Under the pieces are notes generated by a model. It searched no databases. It was given only the letters and a program-made list of their open reading frames with translations, and was not told where the DNA came from. The position numbers were made by a program, and so were the translations under genes. Shown in pieces: positions 52,790 to 64,000 of a DNA stretch of 64,000 bases. Numbering within the stretch: position 1 is the first letter of the stretch; the number at the start of each line of letters is the position of its first letter. Origin of the DNA: Seiridium cupressi (taxonomy: Eukaryota; Ascomycota; Sordariomycetes; Amphisphaeriales; Sporocadaceae); assembly GCA_036674765.1 (NCBI GenBank), contig JARVKI010000054.1:124001-188000 (forward strand), given 5' to 3'.

Positions 52790-53560
52790 GAATTCAAACC
52801 TAACTGTATCAAAAGCGGACCCAGATACTTCGTCCTTGGTTGATAAGTTGGATCCCGCTGGTGCAAAATGCACCTTCTTCTTCTTCACAGGAACTCTCTA
52901 CGGTAAGTTCAAATATTTATTTCCTGCTTTCACTCTAACTCGGATTCCGGTTGCGTCTACAATCAGAGAGCTGCTGTCAAGAAGGCATAGGACAACGACC
53001 ATCAAGTCCCCTCGCACGCATGGTCAGCAAGAAACAATATCGACCAAAGCCTATTGCAACGAACTGACTTCAACCACTAGGACCCATGCTAATCTCGCCA
53101 ACTTGAAGACTTCCCAAATCCGGACTGAGATGACGAAGGTGGAACAAGCCTTTGTCGACATCTTCGGCAAGAAGCCCGCCCACATGCGACCCCCGAACTT
53201 GGCCACCAGCACTAGCATGCTGTCAGTTATGCAGCAGATGGGCTAGGTTGTTATTACGGATGATATTGGTGCTGGCGACTGGAATCAGCAGACGCGAGGT
53301 GAAGTTTACTCAAGCGAGTGCTAGCGATAACGGTCACATTCCCCGGATGCATGAGACATACGACTCGACTGTCAACACCTTGGTACCTTGGCTCATTAAT
53401 TAGGCGGCGTCTAACAACCTCAAGATCGTGACTATTGGTAAGTACTTTACTTGATGCAGAACTATATGCACAGCTGATATTTTACAGCTGAGTGTCTTAT
53501 GATGCTGCCAATAAATACCAGCCCGGAAACTTTACAGGTAACGGAGCCACGAGCTGTTAA
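52790..53560 (+). pseudogene. Polysaccharide (chitin) deacetylase, CE4/NodB type, decayed
   Basis: Successive fragments of a CE4 enzyme are readable. LTVSKADPDTSSLVDKLDPAGAKCTFFFFTGTLY stands where TVALTFDDGP...GAKATFFFTGTLYG is usual, so the metal-binding Asp-Asp is lost. A still recognisable intron runs from GTAAGT after TTGTACGG to AATCAG. Then comes RAAVKKA-TAG-DNDHQVPSHAW, followed by extra sequence with a frame change. Next are THANLANLKTSQIRTEMTKVEQAFVDIFGKKPAHMRPPNLAT, VMQQMG-TAG-VVITDDI, GNGHIPRMHETYDSTVNTLVPWLIN-TAG and NNLKIVTIG. A second intron follows, and a one-base shift after ECL precedes YDAANKYQPGNFTGNGATSC and TAA 53560. Functional relatives deacetylate chitin or other wall polymers outside the cell. 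Three stops, two frame changes and the missing catalytic motif make this a relic. Confidence 0.88.
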
Positions 53561-54589
53561 GTGAAAACCTCCACTTTTGATCTCGGAGGGTTTTTAGTCC
53601 TTGTTGGACTTTATTATGTGCTCCATGGCGGTGGCTGTTACCGTTTACATATGGTAACATGACAAGCACCAAGATCCAGTCCCACGATAGCCAAAACAAT
53701 AGCCTCTCACTCTATTAAGTGAGACGGTCACATCCACGAGCATTCAGTTCAGTCCTTCATTCACGATGCTTACAAATGTAAACCATGTTTCAAGTATTAT
53801 TAGAAATTATTGAAGTTTTAACCCATCGTCGACAACCTAACGATCAATTACGTGGGTTTTAACTTGCAGAACGAATCTTATGCGATGTACTAGACACCCT
53901 CCCGATTGTTTGTGAGATTACTTATGACGTTTAAAGATATTATATCCGTTAATCAGAATCGCTGGCCCGAACGCCTAGAGCATTCTCTTTTTGATCATAA
54001 CTATTTCCACTATTTGTTATCACAATCAGAACAGCTACTAAAAGCGCTTGAAAACGTGAACCTGATAATCGTCATTCCAGACGTGAGTCGACCGGTTTCA
54101 CATAAAAAACGTTGAAGACCCTCGAGATATCGCTTCTTCAATATCACACTAAAGATGTTGTTATGACTAGAGTGAATTATTTCCATGAGCAGCTTTGTCC
54201 ATACACTCGACCCGTACGTGTTGTACGCGAAGGGTATGTTCGATTTGGCTCGTATTCAGTAGTATCCGGAATAGACAAGTTCAATAATGATGCATGCACG
54301 CATAGTGTATAAGTCTGGTGAAAGCGCTAGGAAAGACTGAACGCTTGTGTTTCTAGTGCTTTAACTAGACTATGTCCGCCCCTATGTATGCTAGTCTACT
54401 GGCTCCTAGGAAAATTCAGGCGCGACTCCGCTTTGTACATTCCCATTCATCTGTGTAGCCTTCTTGACCCAAGACATTCTAAAACAACGCGGTGCATTGA
54501 CATTCCTGTGTACGCTTGTGTGAATACCCTTGTTGTTCAAGGATCTCTTGTCGCAAAATCAAGACCATCAAGCTCACCTGCATGACGAA
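53561..54589. other. Intergenic, AT-rich
   Basis: Two abutting small open frames (53906..54115 and 54112..54312, +) give protein-like but unrecognised peptides (for example FGSYSVVSGIDKFNN). They could be remnants of a gene or chance. The right end is the 3' flank of the BTB-like gene. Confidence 0.4.
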
Positions 54590-56060
54590 TCACGCTTGGC
54601 CTTCTCGATCATTCGTCTTCGTTTCCTCAGATGGGTCAAATTTATTGCTCACTAGCCGAGGACAGTTCGGTTGCATGAGAAATAAACCCAATTCAGCATC
54701 CCTGTTGTTTTTTATGTGTTCGAGGATCCTGCTGAATTTTGACTTGCATGCATCGCATAAGTTCTCCAGGCTCATGGTGGCAGATGTACTACCCAGAGGC
54801 GTGATTCCCCATACTTGGTTCCATTCCACAGAGCCGTGACTCTGGGGGTAATTCATTCGCTTCAGCCAACCATGGATGTTGTGTTTTTGGGCTTGGAGGC
54901 AATCATTCTTGTGCTGCGGACACGGGCAAGCTTTCTTGTCACAGTTGCCGGACTCGTGGGCCTCTGCCATCTTGAGGGACAGATAGATCGGCTTCGTTGC
55001 GAATCGAATGAATTCGACCCGACACTTTTCTATGTCGCCTAGCTTCCCATTAGTCTATTTTGCCCCATCATGGCCGCTCTTTGCTACCTACGTATTGCTT
55101 CCCAGGGTACCATCCAGATTGTTACTATCAGTATTCTCTGAGCTGAGGATATTGTCTCAAGGAAAGCAAGTTCACACGCCGCGCGCTGAAAAATATCTTC
55201 CAGTCCAAATTGGTAGGCAACCTCAAGCCATCTCGCATGCCCCAGTGAACGAAGATCATGGGAAAGCCACTTAGGAAGCGCTGGATCCAGCAACTGGTGG
55301 ACGCTGGAAAATATGAGTTGATCAATGCGAGTTTCGTCGAGATGGTTCGCGAGGGAAGCGAGTGCAGATTCCTCGTCCGTAGTTGGCGCCTCGTGGGCAA
55401 GTCCTACAAGATCTAGGAACCCTTTGCCCTTGAAAGGCAAGTGAACAACACCAAAAGACCCCGCTGGCGTGACCGTGGCGGTGGCGACAATATATTGCTC
55501 CCATTTCGGAAACCATTTGATGATTTGTTGCGAGGAGACAACCATGGCTCGCTTCTCCTGGAGTTCCTTGTTCCGGATCTCCTCCTCGGTCAAGATCTTG
55601 GCTTTTGGTAGCTCGACGATGCTCAGGTCCAAGTCGTACTTTCCTTCCTCCATAGATACTACCACTGTTGCACCATAGAGACATTCTAGCGATAGAGTTA
55701 ACGCTGTCCTGGGTGTAAGCATCTTGTACGTCGTTACTTACTCAAAGTCATCTTCCATTTTTCGAGTTGGTCGAGAGGTATGAATGTGAACTTTGCTTTG
55801 CTGGCGGGCTCGTTTCGTTGTTCGGCCATCGCGCCTCGCGACGCGAAACTGTACGCACTGTAACCAGACTGTAGCTTGAAATCTTGCTGAGCCGAGTTTA
55901 GTGGGAAGGAGGTACCAGAAATTCGACGCTGTGAGGTGAAGGTAAGGGTAGGGTCAGATGGCTCTGGATCGGGCTTTCTGAGTGGGAAGAGCGTTTCGAC
56001 TTGTACGGGAAGCGTCGCGTCCAGATTAATCGGGGTGTGAATATTTTGCCAGTGAACCAT
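54590..56060 (-). CDS. BTB-like hypothetical protein, 448 residues
   Basis: The complement of exons 55742..56060, 55111..55685 and 54590..55042 gives 448 residues with correct phase. MVHWQNIHTPINLDATLPVQ starts the protein. SFASRGAMAEQRNEP, CLYGATVVVSMEEGKYDLDLSIVELPKAKILTEEE and LPFKGKGFLDLVGL follow. The C-terminal half, with ALPKWLSHDLRSLGHARWLEVAYQFGLEDIFQRAACELAF, then LGDIEKCRVEFIRFATKPIYL and the Cys-rich DCDKKACPCPQH-like segment (GNCDKKACPCPQHKNDC), resembles the region after the BTB domain in fungal BTB/POZ proteins. A canonical BTB core is not obvious at the N-terminus, so the family call is tentative. The exon 2 donor is either GTACCC (55110) or GTAACA 15 bases earlier in the transcript; both keep frame. 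Confidence 0.7.
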
Positions 56061-56318
56061 GAGAATCGAAACTGGAAAGAACAATCAATGGAACAAATCT
56101 CAATTTTATTTTATGTAAAACAGATCAAATGGCAACGAATAATGAATCTGTTAGTTGTCATTCTTGCTACTTCCCCTAGCAATCTACGCGATCTACCAAG
56201 TCGAAACTTTCCACGACGAAATTATGAAATCCCTCCAACCACCAATAATATGTAGCAAATGAATACGAACCGTGAACTATAACTTTATATTGACGAAGCC
56301 CGAAGTAGTCGTCCCTAA

Positions 56319-57526
56319 TCAACTTGTCTGGAAATGGTGTGTTGTCGATTCGCACCATTCAGCGAACCGTGTGGACAACCCATTACCACCTTCGTCCTTT
56401 GATTTCAACCCAGCAGAAACGTGCTCGGGTAATGGGCCAAATCGACCCCATGGAATTATGTATCGCCCATTGTTCTCCTGCGTAATTTCCGGCGAGAAGC
56501 CAGCGAAGACTTCTGTAAGTGCACCAGCCTCTGGACCCTTGAAGACGATACCCTACCAAGAGTCAGTAAACTAGCGGGTGACTAAGAGTCTAGAATACAA
56601 TGTACTCACCATTAGAGCCCTTACAGGAGCTGGCATGTGTCGTTGCAACTCTGTCTTCGTCAAACCAGGGTGTAAAGACTATTTCCCCGTCAGCGAGTTA
56701 CATCTTCATGCTGCTCAGAAAGATTGACTGACCATGCTGAGGATGCCCTCCTTCCCCAGCTTACGCGCATATTCGTGAGCAAGAAAAACCAGTCCGGCTT
56801 TCGACTGCATGTAGTTCGCTCCCGGACTATCCAGTAGTGTAGGCCCATCCAGTTGTTTGTCCCACACGACACCCCCTTTCGGTGTCCCGAGCGCGATGAT
56901 GGAGGCTACCCAGACAATCCGCACACTGCCAGTTGGCGACTGCTTAGCTGTACTGACTAGTATGGGCTCAAGCAGCCTTGTCAAGAGGAAGGGGCCTATG
57001 GTGTTTGTTCCCAGCTGTAGTTCATGCCCCTAGATGTACTTGTTAGCAACCCTGTCGAAACAGAGACAACCAGGCTGATTAGTATACCTGTACAGTCTTG
57101 GCATCGACGGGCGTGACCATGACGCCTGCATTGTGGAAGAGAACATCAAGACGTTGCTCTTGGGCCAGAAACTTTTGGACTGCGGGCTTGATCGTCGCTA
57201 GATTTGCTAGGTCAAGCACAAGTTCTTGAAGCGTCCCTTGACTGTTGGGGTACGAAGCCTTAATGTTTCCAAATGCGCGGTTGATCTTTTCCACTGAGCG
57301 CGTCGCTATGTATACAGTTCCATTCTTCCCGTATAGCATTCTTGCCAACTCAAGTCCGATACCTGCCGCGGCTGATCGGGGGGAGAGGTGAGCATGTGTA
57401 GTTTGGCAAGGTTTGAATGACAAAATACGTACCACCAGTCACTATGTATACTTTGCCCTTGAGATCAGGAAGATCCTTTTCCGTGAAGGTTGGGCATGGT
57501 GGGAATATTTGGCTTGGGATAGACAT
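56319..57526 (-). CDS. Short-chain dehydrogenase/reductase (retinol dehydrogenase-like)
   Basis: The complement of exons 57433..57526, 57088..57371, 56733..57029, 56610..56678 and 56319..56552 gives 325 residues, all in phase. Motifs are complete: TGAAAGIG cofactor loop at 30-37 (assembled across intron 1), VLDLANLATI, LDVLFHNAGVM, IGPFLLTRLLEPIL, RIVWVASI with the catalytic Ser region, and ANYMQSKAG giving the YxxxK pair. SLHPGLTKTELQRHM follows, and a C-terminal part includes GRYIIPWGRFGPLP. It should be an NAD(P)-dependent oxidoreductase of lipid, alcohol or secondary-metabolite carbonyl substrates. Fungal paralogues are numerous and the substrate is not predictable. Intron 3 uses a GTCAGT donor, less common but canonical at GT. 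Confidence 0.9.
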
Positions 57527-58388
57527 GTCGGGTATGTAAGAGAAGAGCTATTCAATTCTCGTCAGAGAAGCAAAGATGCACTCGAGCGACTTTGGAGTGT
57601 TTTATGGTTGATGACTGTAGCGATGATGAACTACTGTCGTTGTCTGACTTTTAAAGTGCTATCCTCGGATCTTGTAAAGGGACCCTGGCGATCATAAATA
57701 CAGAAGAGCCCGATCTCGCCGGCGCCCGTGTTTCGGGTCATCCATCATTGGCAATGTGTCAATGAAGGAGTCTCCTACTGATCTGCCTCTATGTACTCTA
57801 CAGTCTTCGGAATAAGAAGTGGTCTTGCAGACATATCCGGTTGTTGTGGCTATGCGGAGCCGGTTGCTCTTATTTATCGGATATGGTGTCGCCCAGACTG
57901 AACAGATAAAGCCGTTTCGGCCTCCGCGGCCGTCTAGTTAGTGCTTGGGGGACTAAAGCTAACACGTTTGGGCTGCTGGGGTAAGTACATTTGGGTGAAG
58001 AGATGTGAATAAATATCAACCACAAGGACCAATCAATGAAACAACCTGTTAATACACGCGGTGGTGTAATTCGCACTGGGAAGACGTTGCTTGCGTACCA
58101 GATGAAGGTCATGCATACCTACACTGTAAATTTAATCCCATCAAATGGCTTAAAGGCAGGCGTGAGTGTTTTGCATTGCAATATGTCACTTACCTTATTG
58201 GCTGGAGGGGGGAAAAGAGTGGGATCAATTGAAGCTGGGGCCGGTGGGGAAGCTTTTGGATTTCCGAACGCCCACTCACTCACCCACCCACGGCTTTTCT
58301 GCGCGTCTGTCGCTCACTCAAGTCAGGATCGCGGTAAAACACCGGCCGTCAGTCTCAAGTGGTTCTCTCAAGCTCCGGTCCGAGGATC
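57527..58388. other. Intergenic, divergent promoter region
   Basis: This lies between the dehydrogenase (-) and Zn2Cys6 (+) starts. A GCCTCCGCGGCCG segment lies near 57919. The last 150 bases before 58389 are pyrimidine-rich (CCCACTCACTCACCCACCCACGG), which suits a fungal leader. No coding frame is convincing. Confidence 0.5.
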
Positions 58389-60719
58389 ATGTCTGGCGAA
58401 TCGAATGACCCTTCAGCCTACCCGGCTCTAGCTGAGGCCGTCGAAGCCGTCCAGGAATCGCAGTCCCAACACCCGCTGCAGCTGCAACATCAACCTCAAT
58501 CCGACGAGCCCCAGGACCATCAACCGCCCCCGCCCCCGGCAGACTCGCCGTCGCAACACGACCAGCAGCACCACATCCCCGTCGCCTTGCAGTACGATGG
58601 CCTCCAAGCCACCGCTGTCGCCCATCATGGCCTGCAGGCCCTAGAGGCCGCGACCGCCGCCGCCGCCCCGAACCCGCTGGCTCAGCAGTATGCCCAGTCC
58701 GCCTCCATGCACGTCGCAGAGGCTGCCCAGTATGCGCCCATGACCCCTCAGCAGTCGGTGCCGAATGGCGCATCCATGAGCCCGACGCCATTGCAGCAGT
58801 CCGCCCAGAAGGTCACCAGGCTCCGCCGCGCCTGTGATATGTGTAGTTCTCGGAAGGTCAAGGTAGGCCACTATATACACCATGTCATGTCTCCCTGCCC
58901 TTCCTTGTAGGTGCTGATTCTCCTTCACTTTTAGTGCGACGAGAGCGGCCCGCCTTGTAAACCATGCCGTGACCTGAATGTCGAGTGCACTTTCTCGAGA
59001 GAGATGAAGCGCCGCGGACCTCCCAACAAGCACGCGGAAGCTGCCAAAGCAGCGAAACGAGCAAGGGCTGACGGGCAGTCCCCGAACCAAAACGCCGCGG
59101 AAGCATTGGCTTCTATCGGTGGTCAACCCAATGTTCTGGACGCTGACATCATTGCGCCTTGGCCTGTCCTGACTCTCTTGGTCGACGATTTCTTCACTTA
59201 CATCCATCCTCTGATGCCTTTTCCCCACGAGCCGACTTTTCGAGCAGCGTTCAATGCGCGCGCTGATCGAACAAGCACCGAGTTCCTTGCTCTGGTAGCA
59301 AGCATGGTGGGAGTCTTGGTCGCTTCATTCCCGAGAAGCGCCAGAGCGCATCTGAAGGCTACGCATAGCACCAGTCTTTTCCCAACTGCAATCACCATGA
59401 TCGAACGCTGTCGTGCTGTGGCAATGGATTCGAGGGGCTCGACATATATGGCCAAGGAACAGATGACGGTGGACGATGCGGCCACAAGCTATTTCCTCGG
59501 CCTATCGGCAGCCTACACCTTACAATGGAAGGCTTGCAAGAGATACATGGCCGAAACCATGGCCTTTTGTCGAGAGATTCTCACACAGCATCGAGCTCAT
59601 AGCACTTCGACTGTTGCCGACATAGCAGCTGCTCTGAGTGGCGCCAATAGGCCCATCGACCACATACAAGATCAAATCACTAAGCGGATATTCTGGGTCA
59701 TGGTTGCCGGCTTGAGATCGATGACCCAACTTGGCGCATCTATTAATGAGATACCGCTTCCGCCGCCGACCACCCAAGAGCCATACCCCGATTTGCCTGT
59801 CGAAGTCGATGATGACCTCATCTATCCTCATCAGATCCTCGCGCAACCTGAAGGCACTACGTCGCTGATCACCGGTTTCAATCACAACGTCAACACCTAC
59901 ATGGCCATGAATGAACTGGTAGGTGTTGACATGTGCTATGGCATCAACTTCTTCGAATGGTCTGCACAAAAATCCATGTTAAGCAATGCTCTCTCGTCGA
60001 CGAAGGCTCACCTGGAGAGGCTGCCCGATTCGTTACAGATCAAGATAGACCCTACTCAGCTTGATAACGGGCTGGGAGCAGTTGCCGATGACCCAAACTT
60101 GCGATATTACCCACCCGCGTTCCCGGCAACACAGCCCCCCAATGATGTGCGTCACAGTCTTGCAGAGGATCCAAACCGACGACGACGACTGCAATTAGAA
60201 ATCCAGAAGGCCAACATATACGCATCTCAACTGGCCACTCGCTCGTACTTCGTTGAGCGTTACCTCAATCTTCACGACAGTCACAAAGCACAATCAACGC
60301 TGAGTAGTCATGTTGGTAACGACATCAAGGTCAATGGCGAAGATGTCAGAGATGAGATCGACAACATGGTATATGATGAGCGTGAGGCTATCATCAAGAG
60401 CTTGCTCACCGTGCTCACCTCCATCACGCAACGTAACATGGAGCCGAATGGTGTCTCGCTCGTGAACAAAATTCGACAGATTGCAAGTACGCTTCTCAAC
60501 GATGCGCCCGAACGCAAGGGACCTGTCGCAAAACAGGCAGAAGAGTATCTCGGCAAATTTCTCGAAATCCTCGTAAAGCTTGAGCGAACCGGTGCCAATA
60601 CTGTACCCGGCACCATGACCCCACAGGATGAAGATGAGGAATTGCAGCACTGGGCAAGCCTGCGCGACTATCAAGTTCAGTTCCTCAATAGTGGTGGTTT
60701 CTTAGGAGGGGTTTACTAG
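58389..60719 (+). CDS. Zn(II)2Cys6 fungal transcription factor with Gln/His/Pro-rich N-terminus
   Basis: Exons 58389..58862 and 58935..60719 give 752 residues. Residues 10-140 are rich in Gln, His, Pro and Ala, a likely activation region. The zinc cluster at 149-176 is C-x2-C-x6-C-x6-C-x2-C-x6-C (RRACDMCSSRKVKCDESGPPCKPCRDLNVEC), followed by FSREMKRRGPPNKHAE and a basic KAAKRARA stretch. The intron falls exactly before the third Cys. From about 225 the fungal-specific domain begins (PWPVLTLLVDDFFTYIHPLMPFPHEPTFRAAF), with SYFLGLSAAYTLQWKACKRYMAE and KRIFWVMVAGLRSMTQLGAS further on. An acidic MTPQDEDEELQHW lies near the C-terminus. KRRGPPNKH-type signatures occur in a subgroup of fungal regulators that includes carbon-metabolism factors, but no orthologue is assigned. 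Confidence 0.92.
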
Positions 60720-61930
60720 GAGTTGCTCCTTTAGGGGCCTCTGTACCCTCCTGGAAGGAGCTCAGTATGCGCACTGCGTATGTTACAGGGCAACTTTGGC
60801 CTGGCTCTCCTACTGCTTGCAGAGAAGATTTCTGTGCATTCTCGATGGAAAGTCGGCGATTCTGGTCATGGTTCAAGTAATCGTTTGCATTGCTCGCATA
60901 CGGCATGTATATTATAACGTGGCCTGCGTTCCTTTATTTTATACCCCGTAATTATCCAGGTCTGCCAAGGGGAGTTCATGGGGATATACATATTTACGTT
61001 TCCTCTGCTATTCAGCAGAAAGTCTGACGTTGTGGACTAGGCTAAGGACATCAACTACATGTAGGCGTTGGTTTCTAGTTTGCACGTCGGTCACGTAAGT
61101 GATGAAGCATCATTGTGCATCATATGGGTGGTGGCCTGGCGTTGATGATTGATCGCAAACACACCTATTCAATGCAAATCGATATGCCGCCATCATTCGC
61201 TGTGATACTCAATTGTAACGTTACGTATTATGACTACCTGTCTACAGGAACTCAGTGCCTCGACGGTTCAAGAGATCGTACGATTCTGTCTCTGCTTCAT
61301 TGGCGATCGTCCACGCAGACATCTGATGCCTCGCTTTATGCCACAGCCACCTGATTGTCGATACAACAACTATCACTAACATATAGTCTAGGGTGGGGAC
61401 GAAAAGGTCAGCAAAGGACAGGCGCAAATAGATCACCCAGACGGCAGTGGCAGTATTGCACAGTCATGAAACTTGGGAGAACGTGGGAGAAGGCAAATTG
61501 GCAGAAAGAAGAGAACAATGGTCGGGATGGTCAGAGGGCGTGATTATGTGACGCAAATCTAGCTGGGGTTGAAACAGAGGAGATCCCATCATAAGTGAGA
61601 TGTTCAAGGTTCCCTCAGAACACTGTAGTGTGTCTCAACATGAAATCGACCCCATAGTGATTTTAGCCCACGGCGCACATTCCATTGTTATGTGTATAAT
61701 TATTGGGGTCATGAGACACTACCTTGCACACCGCTGGGCCCACGCACAGAGGACAAAGGTTGAATACGAAAACGGTCAACAATGTCTCACATTTTTTAAG
61801 GTTAGAGTGGTATTGTATTTTGCGCTGCTGCGCAACTCTACATGGTCGACAAACATCTGATCAATTATTGTGGCTAGAATTGGCAAAGTTCCCAACATAG
61901 GTATCGCTTTTGTGCACCACCAGCGATGCG
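60720..61930. other. Intergenic, nothing recognised
   Basis: The 3' flank of the Zn2Cys6 gene and the promoter of the last gene lie here. Short frames on both strands look random. Confidence 0.5.
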
Positions 61931-64000
61931 ATGGCGAGCACCAGCGAACCGTTGTCTCCATGGGCCACGCGATTTGGCGTTACCGAGTTTCGCAATTGGA
62001 AGGACGGAAAGAAGCACTCCAACATAGCACCTGTAGAACCCAGACTCGAGCCGAAGTATTACGCGGACAACACCAATGTTTCTATCTATGGAACGGACCC
62101 AGCATCCCACAAGGTCAAAAGACCAACAAACGACGAGCTAGATCAGCTCTTCTGCACAGAGCAGCTGCAGCAACGAGAACTGATCGGGTTGAAGTCGAGA
62201 CAGCTGGGCATACTCAACAAACGCATCTATCCGATGGGAAGTATAAATGGGGGTCATTCGAGGCATGACGACAACGAGGCGCATGTTGACGCATTCATGA
62301 GAGGAGCTCTTCCAGTCAGAGAGGAGCGTTGGCTCGACTGTTTCCAAAAATGGCGATGGTTCGGTATAAATGATCTCGGCGCCAACGATCCAAAATTCAC
62401 CAACTGGAATGTAGACAACCCAGCAGTGTGGGGAAATCTGCGCTTGTCTTTGGAGTTGGCTGACAGAATCATGAAACTTATGTTGATCGAACGAGATCCG
62501 TGGTAGGTTTATCCAGGTTGCGATGTCGTATGGATTCCTGTTCGCTCTAATCATATGACAGGCTCGACGCATTGTTCTTTGGAAACCTCCACCGAGCAGA
62601 GCCTTCGGCATCCGGAACCGCACCTAGAATGACACCTTATGGCGAGGGGGAAACTCCCAATACGGACGAGGACGATTTGGGCTTGAAATTTCCCGACTAC
62701 AGCGCAGGTCAAAGCTCACGACCGTCACAGAGAGATTTCGTCCAAAAATTCGACCAATTAAGCAAGTACGTGATATTCTCGTTCATCGATGAGTACGACC
62801 TTCATAGGACATCCCTTGCGCAAGATGCGGGCAGTACGACCGATTGGGAGGGCAGAGTCTGGGACGACCAACGATCTCACCAACTTGTACAAATCAACGT
62901 CATGGGTCTAAGAGGACTACAGAATGGAAACATGACACTATCCGAGAGATGTGTTGACTGGTTTCATAATGCTGTTACGGTACGCTGCACAATCTACAGC
63001 AGGACTATGCAGTAATATGCACAGGGTAGCTAACTGCCAGTGTCAGATTTTACACGAGCTTATGGTAGATTAGCCAAGACTGTGCGACAGAAAAACAAAA
63101 AGCTCATCGGCTAATTGGACTCAGCATGCAGTATGGAGGCAGAGAGCCCTAGTTGAAGGAGCTATATTTCGTAGAGAAACACAGATCAACGAGCCTGTAC
63201 GTGAAACACAAATTCTCGTGGGATGGATCATCTCGTAAGTATGGGCAAGCCTTTCTAACGAAGAGGCAGTGGTTCGAAGGAGAATACCAAAGAGAAATCG
63301 GCTTCTCATTCACGAATCGGATATTTGGCGGTCACCTCAAGGACATGCAGGTCGCCCTGCGCAACACAGGCCAGTGGTATGACGGCGCACCCATCGGGGC
63401 CACAGTACAGGATTGGCCCAACCCGGAGTTAGCGACCGATTACCAGGCGCAAAACGGAGCCGCAACGATAGAGCCAGACGCGAATTATTGGGTGGACGGC
63501 CAACACTTGTACAAATTCTATACCCCTGTCTTCTGGATATCAGCTTTGCTCAGCAGGGCTTTCTGGCAGATCGCAGTTAAAACCTACGGAAGTAAAGCAT
63601 TATCTTGTCCGAAGTTACTATACACCAGCACCACGGTCTTGGCCAGTGATGGGCTTTTGGGCACATTGATGCGACACTTCTCACTGCGGGCAATCGAAGT
63701 CGAAATAGAGGTCCCCACCATTAGAGGGGACCTTGAGAAAATACGCGATGAGTTTATCGACGAGGAGCGGCGTTGGGAAGCTGATCGGCCATGGTACCCC
63801 GGTGAGCTAAGCACGTGGCAAAAGTCGCCCTGGGGCTGGACATTCGCACGCATTCAGATTGATACTTATCGCTATCACTATAGTAGGGGAAATGCCGAAG
63901 AGGCTCAGCTTTGCGCCGAAGATTTGTTCTTGGCAGCTACAACTCTTATCAATGAGGACCCTGATAGATTCGGCGTTTTTTGGATCTTCCGGGCCCTTGG
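61931..64000 (+). CDS. Large orphan protein, 3' end outside window
   Basis: Exon 1 is 61931..62502 (MASTSEPLSPWATRFGV) and joins 62562 in phase (GT donor, ACAG acceptor). Exon 2 runs to about 62979 (WFHNAVT). The middle exons between 62980 and 63271 are uncertain: a frame with VWRQRALVEGAIFRRETQINEP fits between two candidate introns. From about 63272 a long open frame begins WFEGEYQREIGFSFTNRIFGGHLKDMQVALRNTGQWYDG and runs to the window end. The product is Trp-rich, without signal peptide or membrane helices. The encoded segments read as one coherent globular protein of more than 600 residues. I do not recognise the family. Confidence 0.65.

Noticed and set aside
52790..53560. Stop-codon reassignment to explain TAG in the deacetylase
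   Set aside because: Other genes in the window end normally with TAG, and the relic also has frameshifts and lacks its catalytic motif.
58387..58791. Minus-strand frame over the Gln/Pro-rich N-terminus of the Zn2Cys6 gene
   Set aside because: It is an antisense shadow with an Arg/Gly-rich random-looking product.

Overview
This 64 kb window is nuclear DNA of a filamentous ascomycete (Pezizomycotina). The coding genes carry short GT-AG introns, mostly 50-80 bases, often with a CTAAC- or CTGAC-like branch site. The families are typical of moulds: two Zn(II)2Cys6 regulators, two C2H2-type proteins, two kinds of MFS permease, a GH125 mannosidase, a DUF2434-type membrane protein and secreted Ser/Thr-rich proteins. 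Sordariomycetes are a reasonable guess, but the sequence alone does not fix the class. I saw no rRNA, tRNA, CRISPR or bacterial-style operon. Exon joins given below were read by hand from splice sites and reading-frame phase.

Layout. 1-1.5 kb: the 3' part of a C2H2-like nuclear protein. 3.0-5.4 kb: an allantoate/pantothenate-type permease (+), tail to tail with the ribosome-biogenesis protein Rrp14/SURF6 (6.9-8.7 kb, -). 11.1-11.4 kb: a small Cys/Lys-rich protein (-). 12.5-14.4 kb: a DHA2-type drug exporter (+), followed by an intronless beta-lactamase-fold hydrolase (15.1-16.3 kb, +), a single-pass wall-sensor-like protein (16.8-18.4 kb, +) and a secreted cysteine-rich protein (18.9-20.3 kb, -). 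This stretch is enriched in surface and export functions. 23.0-25.5 kb: a Zn2Cys6 regulator (-). 27.5-28.5 kb: an orphan protein (+). 28.8-29.8 kb: a decayed short-chain dehydrogenase (-). 30.1-31.8 kb: GH125 mannosidase (-). 33.6-35.3 kb: DUF2434-like multi-pass membrane protein (+). 36.7-37.2 kb: an intron-dense mini-gene (+). 37.5-38.2 kb: non-coding DNA with several inverted repeats. 39.1-40.4 kb: a coiled-coil protein with a PPSY motif (+). 41.4-43.4 kb: C2H2 transcription factor (-), with about 6.7 kb of gene-free DNA upstream. 50.1-51.1 kb: mitochondrial inner-membrane protease-like gene (+), convergent with a GFA-domain protein (51.5-52.0 kb, -). 52.8-53.6 kb: a decayed chitin/polysaccharide deacetylase (+). 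54.6-56.1 kb: a BTB-like protein (-). 56.3-57.5 kb: an intact short-chain dehydrogenase (-). 58.4-60.7 kb: a second Zn2Cys6 regulator (+). 61.9 kb to the window end: a 3'-truncated orphan gene (+).

The genes do not form an obvious biosynthetic cluster: there is no PKS, NRPS, terpene synthase or P450. The most interesting observations are: an intron that splits zinc finger 1 of the 41-43 kb factor yet is in frame and stop-free, so that retention would specifically destroy one finger; a second stop-free in-frame intron in the DHA2 transporter; a probable GC-AG intron in the 25 kb regulator; an 8-unit, 8-residue repeat in the cytoplasmic tail of the sensor-like protein; a group of hairpins at 37.6-38.2 kb; and two pseudogenes whose lesions can be read codon by codon.
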